Part shown: positions 9,335 to 17,266 of the stretch, piece after piece
Numbering within the stretch: the first letter of the stretch is position 1
Layout: the number at the start of each line of letters is the position of its first letter
The notes under the pieces: model-generated
Database searches by the model: none
What the model was told of the DNA's origin: nothing
Seen by the model: only the letters and a program-made list of their open reading frames with translations
Made by a program: the position numbers and the translations under genes
Assembly (NCBI GenBank): GCA_937912125.1
Contig: CALDOK010000347.1
Coordinates: 1-53,964 of the forward strand
Source: an uncultured Pseudomonadota bacterium
GTDB lineage: Bacteria > Myxococcota_A > UBA796 > JAFGLY01
Direction: 5' to 3'
Length of the DNA stretch: 53,964 nucleotides

Positions 9335-10789
9335 GTGAACAGTCTGCTCCTCGTCCTGGCCCTCGCCTTGCCCACCCACGCCCAGGAAGGCGACACCCTG
9401 GAGACCTCGGCTGACACGCCGGTAGCCGCCGAGGAGCCCACAGCCGAAGCAGCAGCAGCGGCGGTCGAAGAGGCCCCCGTGGCCGAAGAGGCCCCTGCGG
9501 TCGAAGAGGCCCCTGCGGTCGAAGACGAAGCGCCCGCCGCCCAGGAGGCGCCTCCAGTAGATCCGGTGGCCGAGCTCATCGCCCCCGCCGAGCAGACCGA
9601 AGAGGTCAAGCTCGAGGCCTGGCAGAAGAACAAGTGGGGTTGGGGCGGCATCCCCGCGGTGAACTACAACAGCGACGAGGGCTTCGGCTTCGGCGTGATC
9701 GGCTCGGTCTACAAGTACAACGGCAAGGCCAGGCCCTACAAGACTCGCATCGGCGGGCTGGTGTTCTTCACCACCAAGGGCGTGCAGTACCACTACATCG
9801 ACGTGGACGCGCTCGATCTGGCCGGCGGCAAGCTGCGCCTGACCACCCGGGTGCTGTACGACTACCGCTTCACCTCGAACTACTGCGGCATGGGCGGTGA
9901 CGTTCAGTGCAACGACCCGGATCTGGCCCGTCAGCAGATGAACTTCCACGACGTCACCTACGACGACCTGAGCGAGGATGAGTGGGACACGCAGCTGCAG
10001 CGCTGGTACCAGGCCGCGTTCCGTATGCCCTACGCCATCGCGTTTGCCCGCTACGAGCTGTCGGACATGCCTCACAAGGTCGAGGCCATCGCCAGCTACC
10101 GGCTGTCCTACTTCGCCCCGTTCGCCAAGTTCGACGACACCCTGTACCAACACGAGGTTGACCTGGACGCCGAGACCGGCTTCACCTCGGTGCTGCAGGG
10201 TGGCATCATGGTGGACAACCGGGACAACGAGCCGGCCCCCAAGAGTGGCTACTGGGTCGAGGGCACCGTGCGCGGCGCCAGCAAGTACTGGGGCAGCAAG
10301 TTCGACTGGTTCGGCTTCAACGCCACCCTGCGGGGCTACCTGCCGATCCTGAAGGACGGCAAGCTCACCCTGGCCGATCGTTTCGCCGTGGACGGCATCG
10401 TGGGCGAGACCAACTACAAGGAGCTGGACTGGATGGGCGGCTCCCAGTTCTACACCGCCGCCGGTGGCGCCCGCTCCCTCCGCGGCATTCGGTCGGAGCG
10501 CTATCGCGGCAAGGTCAAGGCGCTGAACCAGGCCGAGCTGCGCTGGAAGGCCGTGACCTTCACCCCGGGCAGCACCGTGGTGGACCTCTACTTCCAGGGC
10601 TTCGTGGACGCCGCCCACGTGGCCGCCGAGTGGGACGACCTGGGCGGCTCCCCCATCCACCTGGGCGAGGGTGGCGGCCTGCGCATCGCCATCAACCAGA
10701 ACTTCATCCTGCGCGGCGACTTCGCCACCAGCTTCGACGAGGGCTGGGGCCTGACCGGCATCTACCTGGACGTGGACAACCTCTGGTAG
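9335..10789 (+). CDS. BamA/TamA-type outer-membrane beta-barrel (surface antigen D15 family)
   Basis: 484 aa from GTG 9335 (GGAG seven bases upstream); this start gives a clean signal peptide ending THAQ. Residues about 18-95 are a Glu/Ala/Pro repeat tract. The rest is the barrel of the bacterial surface antigen family: DNRDNEPAPKSGYWVEG is the usual D-x-R-D...P..G strand, and SLRGIRSERYRG is the conserved (V/I/L)RG loop motif. There are no recognisable POTRA domains, so this is a short barrel-only relative of BamA/TamA, not BamA itself. The likely role is outer-membrane export or insertion of another component. It is monocistronic here. Confidence 0.85.
   Translation: MNSLLLVLALALPTHAQEGDTLETSADTPVAAEEPTAEAAAAAVEEAPVAEEAPAVEEAPAVEDEAPAAQEAPPVDPVAELIAPAEQTEEVKLEAWQKNKWGWGGIPAVNYNSDEGFGFGVIGSVYKYNGKARPYKTRIGGLVFFTTKGVQYHYIDVDALDLAGGKLRLTTRVLYDYRFTSNYCGMGGDVQCNDPDLARQQMNFHDVTYDDLSEDEWDTQLQRWYQAAFRMPYAIAFARYELSDMPHKVEAIASYRLSYFAPFAKFDDTLYQHEVDLDAETGFTSVLQGGIMVDNRDNEPAPKSGYWVEGTVRGASKYWGSKFDWFGFNATLRGYLPILKDGKLTLADRFAVDGIVGETNYKELDWMGGSQFYTAAGGARSLRGIRSERYRGKVKALNQAELRWKAVTFTPGSTVVDLYFQGFVDAAHVAAEWDDLGGSPIHLGEGGGLRIAINQNFILRGDFATSFDEGWGLTGIYLDVDNLW
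9461..9532. repeat. 18-bp tandem repeat, four units, coding VEEAPA
   Basis: Units begin at 9461, 9479, 9497 and 9515 (gcggtcgaagaggcccct and variants). They encode the Glu-Ala-Pro repeats of the linker in the barrel protein. Copies 1 to 3 are almost identical and the fourth has diverged. This is a length-variable linker rather than a separate element. Confidence 0.8.
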
Positions 10790-10828
10790 AGGCGGCGCAT
10801 CGGTCGCAGCCGTGCCCTGGGCAGGTTG

Positions 10829-13015
10829 CTAACGCTGATCCGGGTAGTGGAAGTACTGGTAGAACTGCAGGGCGTCGGGCCCGTGGCACATGGGGCAGGT
10901 CTGCTTCCACTCGGGGCGGCGCATCTGGGGGCGCTTCCTGGTCTCCGAGGGGCCGTGGGTCAGGTGGCAGGTGCCACAGGCGACCTCGCCCTGGATGCCG
11001 GGCTCGAGCTGCTCGCCGTCGGGGCCGAACAGGGGCATGCCACCCAGGCTGGTCCAGCTCTCGCCGTCGGGGGTGAAGACGTCCACCGGGTGCTCGAAGC
11101 TGGCGATCCTGGGGCTGTCCCGGTCGAGCTCCGGCTGGGCCTGGGGGTGGTGGCAGGCCAGGCAGCGCTGGGAGAAGGGGTTGACCTCGAGCCCGGCCAT
11201 GGCGAACTCGTCCATGGGCTGGTCGCTGTGGACCCGGTGGCAGTCCTTGCACACCGCGTCGCCGTGACCACCGCGGGCCTGGGCCGCCTGCTGGTCCTCG
11301 TGGCACTCGCCGCAGGCGGCGTTGGTGACGGTGTTGGCGCTGTGCATGCCGTGGCAGTCCACGCAGGTCTTCTCGTGGTGCGCGCTGTCGGCCAGGACCT
11401 CCACCTTGTCCCGGTGGCAGGTCTCGCAGGTGGCCAAGGGGTTGTAGCCGAAGCGCAGCAGGGGCTCGGCCTTCGGATCGTGCACGGCGTGGCAGGTGAG
11501 GCAGGAGAGCTGACCGCTGTCGCTGAGCACCGCGCCCAGCTCGGTCAGGCGAGCCCGCAGGGGGGCGTCGGGCGCGACGTCCATGGGGTGCCCGGAGCGT
11601 CGGTCCGCCTCGCCGCTGTGGCAGGTGAGGCAGAGGGTGGCGTCGGCGGCGGCCAGCACCAGCAGGTGGTCCTGAGTGGCGCCGTGGGGTCGGTGGCAGG
11701 TTCGGCAGGCGACCTTGTCGTCTTCGACCACGCTGATGCGTGCCAGGGCCTCGCGGTCGGCCTTGAAGGGCAGGGTCTTGCCCACCGGGTGGCTGCCGCC
11801 GGTGGGGGAGGTGGAGCGCTCGTACAGCTCCTCGTGGCAGTGGCTGCAGGGCGCCACGATCTCTTCGTCGTCCAGCCCGTCTTCAGCAGGGATCTCTGCC
11901 CCTTCGGCGCGGTGGATGGCGTGGCAGGAGAAGCAGGTCAGCTCGCCGTCGCTCGAGAGCTGGACGTCGTCGGGGAGCAGGGTGCCCTCGGCCAGGGTCA
12001 GGGGGTGGTTGGTGACCTCGGGGTCCCAGATGCCGGGACTCAGGCGCCGGGTGCCATCGTGGCACTGGCGGCAGACCAGGCCTGGGTCCATGTCCTTGAT
12101 GGAGCTGTAGGACACCAGGCTGGCGGGCTCGGGGAAGGCGGCGTCGCTGGCGTGCGAGTTGAGCAGGCGCACACGGTGTGCTCCGGCTTCGGCCACAGCG
12201 ACGCGGTCGCCCTGGGCAGCGATGCCCAGCGGGTGGTCGAAGCGCTCCACGTCGTCGCCCGCGGCCAGCACGCCCACGAAGTCGCCCTGGGCGTCCAGGC
12301 GCTGCACCAGGCCGAGCTGGGCGTCCAGCACCAGCAGGCCGCCGTCGGGCAGGCCGGCGATGTCCTTGGGCTTGGCGAAGTGGCCGGCGCGGATGCCCCA
12401 GCCACCCACGCTGGTCACCAGCTCGCCCGTGGCGCTGATGCGGAGCACGCGCCCCGCCAGGGACTCCACCACCCACACGCCGCCGTGGCCGTCGGGGGCC
12501 AGGCCGCGGGGCGCCTCGAGGGGGCTGCCGCTGATGCTGTCCACCACCAGCATGCTGCGCTTGATGGGGTCCAGGTGCAGCAGCAGGTCGTCGGCCGAGG
12601 CGCTCACCCACAGGGTGCCGGCTTCGGTGACCACCACATCGCTCGGGCGCAGATCGTCGCCCAGCTCCACCGTGTCGACGATGGCGCCGGTGGTGGGATC
12701 GAGCTGCAGGATGCGGCTGGCGCCGGCGTCGGTGACCCACAGGGCGTCAGGGGTGGCGAACAGCCCCGAGGGGTGGACCAGGCGCTCGGTGTTGGTCCAG
12801 CGCTGGCTGCCGTCGGGCTCGAAGACCGTGACGCTCAGGGCGGCATCGTCGGCCACGGCCAGGGCGCCGTCGGCCAGGAAGGTCACGGCCACGGGGGTGC
12901 GGAGATCGCCGGTGATGGTGGTGGGCTGGCGTGCCCCACTGCTGTCTCCAGCGATGGCGGCGCTGGCGATCACGCCCGCGACCAGGGCACTAGCCAGGAT
13001 GAGGCGCGGGTTCAC
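10829..13015 (-). CDS. NHL-propeller multiheme cytochrome c (13 haem sites)
   Basis: 728 aa starting at GTG 13015, overlapping the upstream gene's stop by four bases (GTGA). A signal peptide (LILASALVAGVIASAAIAG) is followed by about six NHL-like propeller blades (residues 35-300; e.g. HPSGLFATPDALWVTDAG, PKDIAGLPDGGLLVLD). The rest carries 13 CXXCH motifs: CRQCH, CFSCH, CSHCH, CRTCH, CLTCH twice, CETCH, CVDCH, CGECH, CKDCH, CLACH, CGTCH, CPMCH. It is therefore an exported c-type cytochrome, in the periplasm or at the cell surface. It is the last gene of the NrfD operon and probably the terminal electron-carrying subunit. The propeller may dock a partner protein. NHL-multiheme fusions are known in bacteria with extracellular electron transfer; that function is only a possibility here. 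Confidence 0.9.
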   Translation of the reverse strand: MNPRLILASALVAGVIASAAIAGDSSGARQPTTITGDLRTPVAVTFLADGALAVADDAALSVTVFEPDGSQRWTNTERLVHPSGLFATPDALWVTDAGASRILQLDPTTGAIVDTVELGDDLRPSDVVVTEAGTLWVSASADDLLLHLDPIKRSMLVVDSISGSPLEAPRGLAPDGHGGVWVVESLAGRVLRISATGELVTSVGGWGIRAGHFAKPKDIAGLPDGGLLVLDAQLGLVQRLDAQGDFVGVLAAGDDVERFDHPLGIAAQGDRVAVAEAGAHRVRLLNSHASDAAFPEPASLVSYSSIKDMDPGLVCRQCHDGTRRLSPGIWDPEVTNHPLTLAEGTLLPDDVQLSSDGELTCFSCHAIHRAEGAEIPAEDGLDDEEIVAPCSHCHEELYERSTSPTGGSHPVGKTLPFKADREALARISVVEDDKVACRTCHRPHGATQDHLLVLAAADATLCLTCHSGEADRRSGHPMDVAPDAPLRARLTELGAVLSDSGQLSCLTCHAVHDPKAEPLLRFGYNPLATCETCHRDKVEVLADSAHHEKTCVDCHGMHSANTVTNAACGECHEDQQAAQARGGHGDAVCKDCHRVHSDQPMDEFAMAGLEVNPFSQRCLACHHPQAQPELDRDSPRIASFEHPVDVFTPDGESWTSLGGMPLFGPDGEQLEPGIQGEVACGTCHLTHGPSETRKRPQMRRPEWKQTCPMCHGPDALQFYQYFHYPDQR

Positions 13016-13614
13016 TGGGCGCCTCCCATGGTGGGCGCGGCGGGCGACCCAGCGGTGCGCTCGCTGCGCAGGCGCTCCACCAGCACCATCTTGGCCTTCT
13101 TGCGGGGGTTGCCCACCACCTCGAGGTGGCAGTCCTGGCAGCCCTGGGCCCGGTGGGGCCCCATGGGGCGCTGATCCGTGTGGCAGGAGTCGCAGTGGTG
13201 GGGACCGACGATCACGTCGGAGTGGATCCACTCGAGGTCGTCGCCCCCATGGCACATGACACAGGGGATGGCGGCGTCCGGTGGGCCGGGCAGGTGGCAG
13301 CCCATGCAGGCCTGGGCCGGGTCGGCCAGCTGCTCGGGGGCGCCGATCATGTCGTCGGCGTCCAGGCCCACGGAGCCGAAGAGGTGGTCGATGTAGGCGC
13401 GGCCGTCGAAGGCCTCGAGGCCGTGCCAGGAGCCCCGGAGGTCGACGCTGTGGGGCGGGACCAGGCCGGGCTGATCGATCACCGCCATGTCGTCGTGGCA
13501 GGTGACGCACAGGACGTGGGGATCCCAGCTGCGGTCGAAGCCCTGGCTGCCCAGCATGGCCCCCACCGCGGCGGCGACGGCGGAGAGCGCAGCGATGAGA
13601 ACGGCGCCGCGCAT
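13012..13614 (-). CDS. Pentaheme cytochrome c, membrane-anchored
   Basis: 200 aa from ATG 13614. It shares one base with the preceding stop and overlaps the next gene by four. An N-terminal anchor (AVLIAALSAVAAAVGAML) is followed by five CXXCH sites: CVTCH, CMGCH, CVMCH, CDSCH and CQDCH. Small size, N-terminal helix and heme-rich periplasmic part resemble NapC/NrfH or cytochrome c3 types, which pass electrons from a quinol-oxidising membrane protein to larger cytochromes. The C-terminus is basic (RKKAKMVLVERLRSERT). Confidence 0.88.
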   Translation of the reverse strand: MRGAVLIAALSAVAAAVGAMLGSQGFDRSWDPHVLCVTCHDDMAVIDQPGLVPPHSVDLRGSWHGLEAFDGRAYIDHLFGSVGLDADDMIGAPEQLADPAQACMGCHLPGPPDAAIPCVMCHGGDDLEWIHSDVIVGPHHCDSCHTDQRPMGPHRAQGCQDCHLEVVGNPRKKAKMVLVERLRSERTAGSPAAPTMGGAQ

Positions 13615-13790
13615 CAACCGATCCCCCCGTGGGGCACGTAGTCCCGCAGGAAGCGCAGGGAGAACACCAGCCAGTACGCGAGGACGAAGACCAGGGCGGG
13701 CAGCCCCAGGCGCAGCAGCCACAGGCCGATGGGGAAGCTCGGCGGCGTGGGGGGCTTACCCGTGGGGCTAGTGGTGGTCGGCGTCGTCAT
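13614..13790 (-). CDS. Small single-helix membrane protein of the cytochrome operon
   Basis: A 58-aa frame from ATG 13790 to TGA at 13614-13616. The start overlaps the octaheme gene by 23 bases and the end overlaps the pentaheme ATG by one base. The sequence is a Thr/Pro-rich N-terminus, one long hydrophobic segment (LGLPALVFVLAYWLVFSL) and a short tail RDYVPHGGIG. Small one-helix subunits are common in Hmc, Tmc and cytochrome-oxidase-type complexes, so an assembly or anchoring role is likely. Confidence 0.75.
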   Translation of the reverse strand: MTTPTTTSPTGKPPTPPSFPIGLWLLRLGLPALVFVLAYWLVFSLRFLRDYVPHGGIG

Positions 13791-14832
13791 CGTGTCCCTG
13801 ATCGTGCTCACCCTGGAGCTGCACCTGCTGATCGATGAGGTTCGAGCCTGTGTGGCACTTGCCGCAGCGCACCGACTCGTGCTCCCAGTTGTGGACCCGC
13901 TTGGCCAGCTCCTGGAAGGCGGGCGGTGGGGCGTGGCAGGCGATGCACTCCACGGTGCCGTGGCCGTGGTCGGGGTCCACCAGGGGGGGCTGGAGCACCC
14001 AGTCGCCGAAGCCGGAGACCATCCACTCGGCGTCGCGCAGCTGGTCGGGGACTCGGCGCATGCCGTCGGGGCTGGTCTCGGGCCGGGCCACGCGGTCGTC
14101 GGACTCGATCTCCGCGATCTTCTCGTGGCAGGACAGGCAGCAGTCCCGCCCGCGCCGGCAGTAGGGCAGCGGCATGTCGTGGCCCATCTGGGGCTTAGGG
14201 TCGTGGGGCCGGTGGCACTCGACGCACTCGCGCTTGGCTTGGTCCTGGGGGATGTGCTCGTCGGGCACGATCTGGGGGAAGGTGGTGGGGCGGGCCTGGA
14301 GCTTCCGGTGGCAGACCAGGCAGTCCAAGGCGTCGGGCAGATCCAACTGGGCCACGTCGCAGCCGTCGAGCTGATCATCCTCGCGCAGCTGCCGCATGCG
14401 CTCCCGGAGCTCCTCGGCGGAGCCGGTGTCGATGCCGCCCAGCACCTTCTCGTGGCACTGCACGCATGCCTCGGTGTGGGCCCCGCGCTGGCCGTGGCAG
14501 CTCACGCAGCGCACCTTGCCGTGGCGGGAGGTGGCGGGCACCTCGTTGAGCATGGGGTGGCACTCGGCGCTGGCGCAGGTCTCTTCGTTGAGCAGGGCAG
14601 CCTGGCCCATCAGCTCGGCGATGCTGGGGTTGTCGGCGCTGGGGTTGTCGGCGCCGGAATTGTCGGTGATGGGGTTGTCCGGGCGGTCTTCGCCCAGGTC
14701 GCCCTGGTCAGGGCCCGGGTTGTCGCCGGGCTCGGCCTGGACAGGCAGGGCCTGGAGCCAGCTCAACACCAGGCACAAGGCCAGCACGGCCAGGCCCGAG
14801 GGGAGCAGGGAGCGCATGGAGGGGGCCTTCAT
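13768..14832 (-). CDS. Octaheme-type periplasmic cytochrome c (7 CXXCH plus 1 CX4CH)
   Basis: 354 aa. A signal peptide (LAVLALCLVLSWLQALPVQAE) is followed by an Asn/Asp/Pro repeat tract and then haem sites CVSCH, CVQCH, CLVCH, CVECH, CLSCH, CIACH and CGKCH, preceded by CASAECH, a CX4CH site at residues 86-92. The His/Asp-rich C-terminus (EHDQGHDDDADHH) could bind metal. It starts three bases after the Fe-S protein stop. In comparable complexes (Hmc, Tmc, Qrc) such a cytochrome receives electrons from, or gives them to, the Fe-S and NrfD subunits. Start ATG 14832; ATG 14817 is an alternative. Confidence 0.88.
   Translation of the reverse strand: MKAPSMRSLLPSGLAVLALCLVLSWLQALPVQAEPGDNPGPDQGDLGEDRPDNPITDNSGADNPSADNPSIAELMGQAALLNEETCASAECHPMLNEVPATSRHGKVRCVSCHGQRGAHTEACVQCHEKVLGGIDTGSAEELRERMRQLREDDQLDGCDVAQLDLPDALDCLVCHRKLQARPTTFPQIVPDEHIPQDQAKRECVECHRPHDPKPQMGHDMPLPYCRRGRDCCLSCHEKIAEIESDDRVARPETSPDGMRRVPDQLRDAEWMVSGFGDWVLQPPLVDPDHGHGTVECIACHAPPPAFQELAKRVHNWEHESVRCGKCHTGSNLIDQQVQLQGEHDQGHDDDADHH
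14623..14682. repeat. 15-bp tandem repeat, four units, coding ADNPS
   Basis: Units of 15 bp (gctggggttgtcggc and variants) begin at 14623, 14638, 14653 and 14668. They encode an Asp-Asn-Pro repeat between the signal peptide and first haem of the octaheme cytochrome. The first two units are identical, suggesting recent duplication. Confidence 0.8.
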
Positions 14833-14835
14833 GGG

Positions 14836-15762
14836 TCAGGTCGTCCCATCGGAGAAGTAGTAGTAGAAGCGGGGCTCCGTACCCACGTCTTCCCGCAGCT
14901 GGATGGTCTTGACTCCCCGCACGATGGCGTACACCTCGGTGGTGGGATCGTTCATGTCGGCGCAGCGGCGCGCCCCCACCGGGCAGACCGTGACGCAGGC
15001 GGTGTCGTGGCCCTCGCGGGTGCGCTGGACGCAGAAGGTGCACTTCTCGACCACCCCGTAGGGGCGGGGGCGGTTGCCCAGGTAGTGCTGCTTGGGGTTC
15101 AGCTCGTTGGCGGGGATGTCCGGGGGCGCCCAGTTGAACTTACGGGCGTCGTAGGGGCAGGCGGCCATGCAGTAGCGGCAGCCGATGCACCAGCTGTAGT
15201 CCACCACGGTGATGCCGTCGGGCTCCTTCCAGGTGGCCTTGACCGGACATGCCCTGACGCAGGGCGGATCGTCGCACTGCTGGCAGGCCACGGGAAGGTA
15301 GTAGTTGCCGTCGTCTTCCCCGGTGGGGGGCAGCGTGTAGGTCTCGGTGTCGTGCAGGTTCCAGATCTTCATGTGATGGGAGCGCAGCATCGTGATCCAC
15401 TTGATCTCTGGATCCCGGGCCTGGTTGTTCTCCTCGAAGCACCCCTGGGCGCACTGGCCGCAGCCGATGCAGGCGCTGAGGTTCAAGGTCATGGCCAGGC
15501 GCACGCCCGGCTTGGCGGGTGTGGTGGCCATGGTGACCGGCTTGCCCCAGCGCTCGAGGATCGCGGCCTCGAGGCGGGCCACCAGTGCCGCCAGCTGTTC
15601 GTCGTCCATGTCCAGGTAGTGCTTCTGGAGCAGGTCATCGAGGGTCAGCCCGGCCATGGTGCCGCCGCAGGCGGACACGGTCGAGGCGGCGGCACCCAGG
15701 GCCAGCAGCTTGGCCAGGGAGCCCAGCATCTTGCGTCGGGTGAGCAGCTGGGGGCGGTTCAT
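14836..15762 (-). CDS. Periplasmic four-cluster ferredoxin-type subunit (NrfC/PsrB/DmsB-like)
   Basis: 308 aa, overlapping the NrfD-like gene by four bases (ATGA). The N-terminus has a Tat-type twin arginine (TRRKMLGSL) and then TVSACGG, a likely Tat-lipoprotein site. Four cysteine groups bind [4Fe-4S] clusters: CIGCGQCAQGC, CQQCDDPPCVRACP, CIGCRYCMAACP and CTFCVQRT...CVTVCP. The pattern is that of electron-transfer subunits that sit on NrfD/PsrC membrane proteins. No molybdopterin catalytic subunit is encoded beside it, so electrons probably go to the cytochromes of the same operon. Confidence 0.92.
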   Translation of the reverse strand: MNRPQLLTRRKMLGSLAKLLALGAAASTVSACGGTMAGLTLDDLLQKHYLDMDDEQLAALVARLEAAILERWGKPVTMATTPAKPGVRLAMTLNLSACIGCGQCAQGCFEENNQARDPEIKWITMLRSHHMKIWNLHDTETYTLPPTGEDDGNYYLPVACQQCDDPPCVRACPVKATWKEPDGITVVDYSWCIGCRYCMAACPYDARKFNWAPPDIPANELNPKQHYLGNRPRPYGVVEKCTFCVQRTREGHDTACVTVCPVGARRCADMNDPTTEVYAIVRGVKTIQLREDVGTEPRFYYYFSDGTT

Positions 15763-17048
15763 GGGGTGCCCTCCGCGTCAGCGAGCTGCTCGCTGGAGTG
15801 GCCCATGGAGATGAGCCCCATGCCCCCCGGCGTGTCGATGGTCAGCCGGCCGTTCATGATGGAGATGGCCACCTTGACCATCAGGGTGAACAGCAGGAAG
15901 CCGAAGGAGAAGATGGCGCTCGAGACCGCCAGCTCGGTGAGGCTGGGGGCGTACTCGTAGATGCCGCCCAGGCTGGTGGGGGTGAAGCCGGGGATGACCA
16001 GCGCCACGCCCTTCTCCACGTACACGCCGATGTAGATCATGATGGCGCCGGCGTTGAGCAGCACCACGTTCTTGCGGGTCTTGGGGATCAGGAACAGGAA
16101 GAACGCCAGCACGCTGCAGATCAGCGACAGCCAGGCGTAGGCCGCGATGGGGGCGTGGCCGTGCAGCCCGAAGAACAGGTACTGGTGGTGCACCAGGTGG
16201 GAGGTTCCCGAGTAGAACTCACGGAAGACCTCGGCCCCGAACAGGAACAGGTTGATGAACATGGCGTAGGCCATGAGCTCAGCGATCTTCCACAGGGCTT
16301 CCTTGTGGATGTTCAGCCCGGCGTAGCGCTTGAGCACCTGCAGCAGGATCAGGATGATGGCGGGCCCCGAGCAGAAGGCCGAGGCCAGGAATCGAGGAGC
16401 CAGGATGGCCGTGTTCCAGAACGGGCGCGCGGGCAGGCCGGCGTAGAGGAAGGCCGTGACCGTGTGGATGCCCACCGCGGCGGGGATCGAGAACAGGATC
16501 AGGGGCAGGGCGAAGCGCTTGCTGTAGCTGCGCTTGCAGTACATCCGGTAGACCACATGGGTGGCGATGGTGAAGTTCAGGAAGAGGTAGGTCTGCAGGA
16601 CGACCACGTCCCAGGACAGCATGGACACCGGCACGTTGAGCTTGCCGAAGGGAGGGACCATGTGCAGCGCGCGGTCCGGCCGCCCGATGTCCACCATCAC
16701 GAAGCACAGGCACATGATGATGGCGCTGACCGCCAGCAGCTCGCCGATGACCACGATCTCCTTGATGGGCTTCCAGTTGTACACGTAGGCCGGGATCACC
16801 AGCACCACCGCGGCCGCGGCCACGCCCACCAGGAAGGTGAAGTTGCCGATGTAGAAGGCCCAGCTGACCGGGTCCCGCATGTTGGTGACGATCAGGCCCA
16901 GGTGGAACTGCCGCAGGTAGGCCGCGCCCCCGACGCCCATGAGGGTGAGCAGCAAGGCGATCCACAGCCAGTAGGCCTTGCCGCCGCGCAGCACGACGCG
17001 GACGCTCCCCAGGATGAACCGGGGGAAGGATCGGATGAAGAAGAGCAT
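15759..17048 (-). CDS. NrfD/PsrC-family quinone-interacting membrane subunit
   Basis: About 429 aa from ATG 17048, chosen because GGAG lies four bases upstream and the earlier part of the frame is Cys/Arg-rich and not protein-like. The protein begins LFFIRSFPRF and has about ten hydrophobic segments (e.g. YWLWIALLLTLMGVGGAAYL, AFYIGNFTFLVGVAAAAVVL). This is the NrfD/polysulfide-reductase membrane family, which exchanges electrons with the menaquinone or ubiquinone pool and lacks haem. First gene of the operon 17048 to 10829. Confidence 0.92.
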   Translation of the reverse strand: MLFFIRSFPRFILGSVRVVLRGGKAYWLWIALLLTLMGVGGAAYLRQFHLGLIVTNMRDPVSWAFYIGNFTFLVGVAAAAVVLVIPAYVYNWKPIKEIVVIGELLAVSAIIMCLCFVMVDIGRPDRALHMVPPFGKLNVPVSMLSWDVVVLQTYLFLNFTIATHVVYRMYCKRSYSKRFALPLILFSIPAAVGIHTVTAFLYAGLPARPFWNTAILAPRFLASAFCSGPAIILILLQVLKRYAGLNIHKEALWKIAELMAYAMFINLFLFGAEVFREFYSGTSHLVHHQYLFFGLHGHAPIAAYAWLSLICSVLAFFLFLIPKTRKNVVLLNAGAIMIYIGVYVEKGVALVIPGFTPTSLGGIYEYAPSLTELAVSSAIFSFGFLLFTLMVKVAISIMNGRLTIDTPGGMGLISMGHSSEQLADAEGTP

Positions 17049-17083
17049 GGCGCTCCAGTTCTCGCACGAATGAAGACCCCTGG

Positions 17084-17112
17084 AGGATACGTGCGGCTGC
17101 CTGCGCCAGCAA
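17084..17112 (-). promoter_or_regulatory. Putative sigma-70 promoter of the cytochrome operon
   Basis: Reading leftward: TTGCTG (17112-17107), 17 bases, TATCCT (17089-17084). Transcription would start near 17077, about 28 bases before the NrfD-like ATG. The match to consensus is moderate (3/6 and 4/6) but the spacing is ideal and no other pair in the 218-base gap is better. Confidence 0.4.
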
Positions 17113-17227
17113 TGAAACGTCGTGTTTCTGGTTCCTTGCATTTTTTGGAAGAAGGCAGAAATTCTACTCGAAGCGGCACTCCTTGCCGCTGCGCCCCCTT
17201 CGAACTGTCGCCAGCCGCTCGCAGGCG

Positions 17228-17257
17228 TTGCTCCGCCGGTAGGGGCGCGGGTACACT
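17228..17257 (+). promoter_or_regulatory. Putative promoter of the FKBP lipoprotein gene
   Basis: TTGCTC (17228-17233), 18 bases, TACACT (17252-17257). The transcript would begin near the ATG at 17267, leaving a very short leader, so this call is tentative. Confidence 0.3.
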
Positions 17258-17266
17258 CTCACGAAG

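Noticed and set aside
9461..9532. Short regular repeats resembling a CRISPR or minisatellite
   Set aside because: Contiguous 18-bp units inside a coding linker with no spacers. Not CRISPR.
10826..13174. 782-codon frame opposite the NHL cytochrome
   Set aside because: Reads through both cytochrome genes; the CXXCH codons of the true strand explain the sequence. Shadow frame.
13729..15960. 743-codon frame opposite the octaheme and Fe-S genes
   Set aside because: No domain, and both genes beneath it have complete cofactor motifs. Shadow frame.
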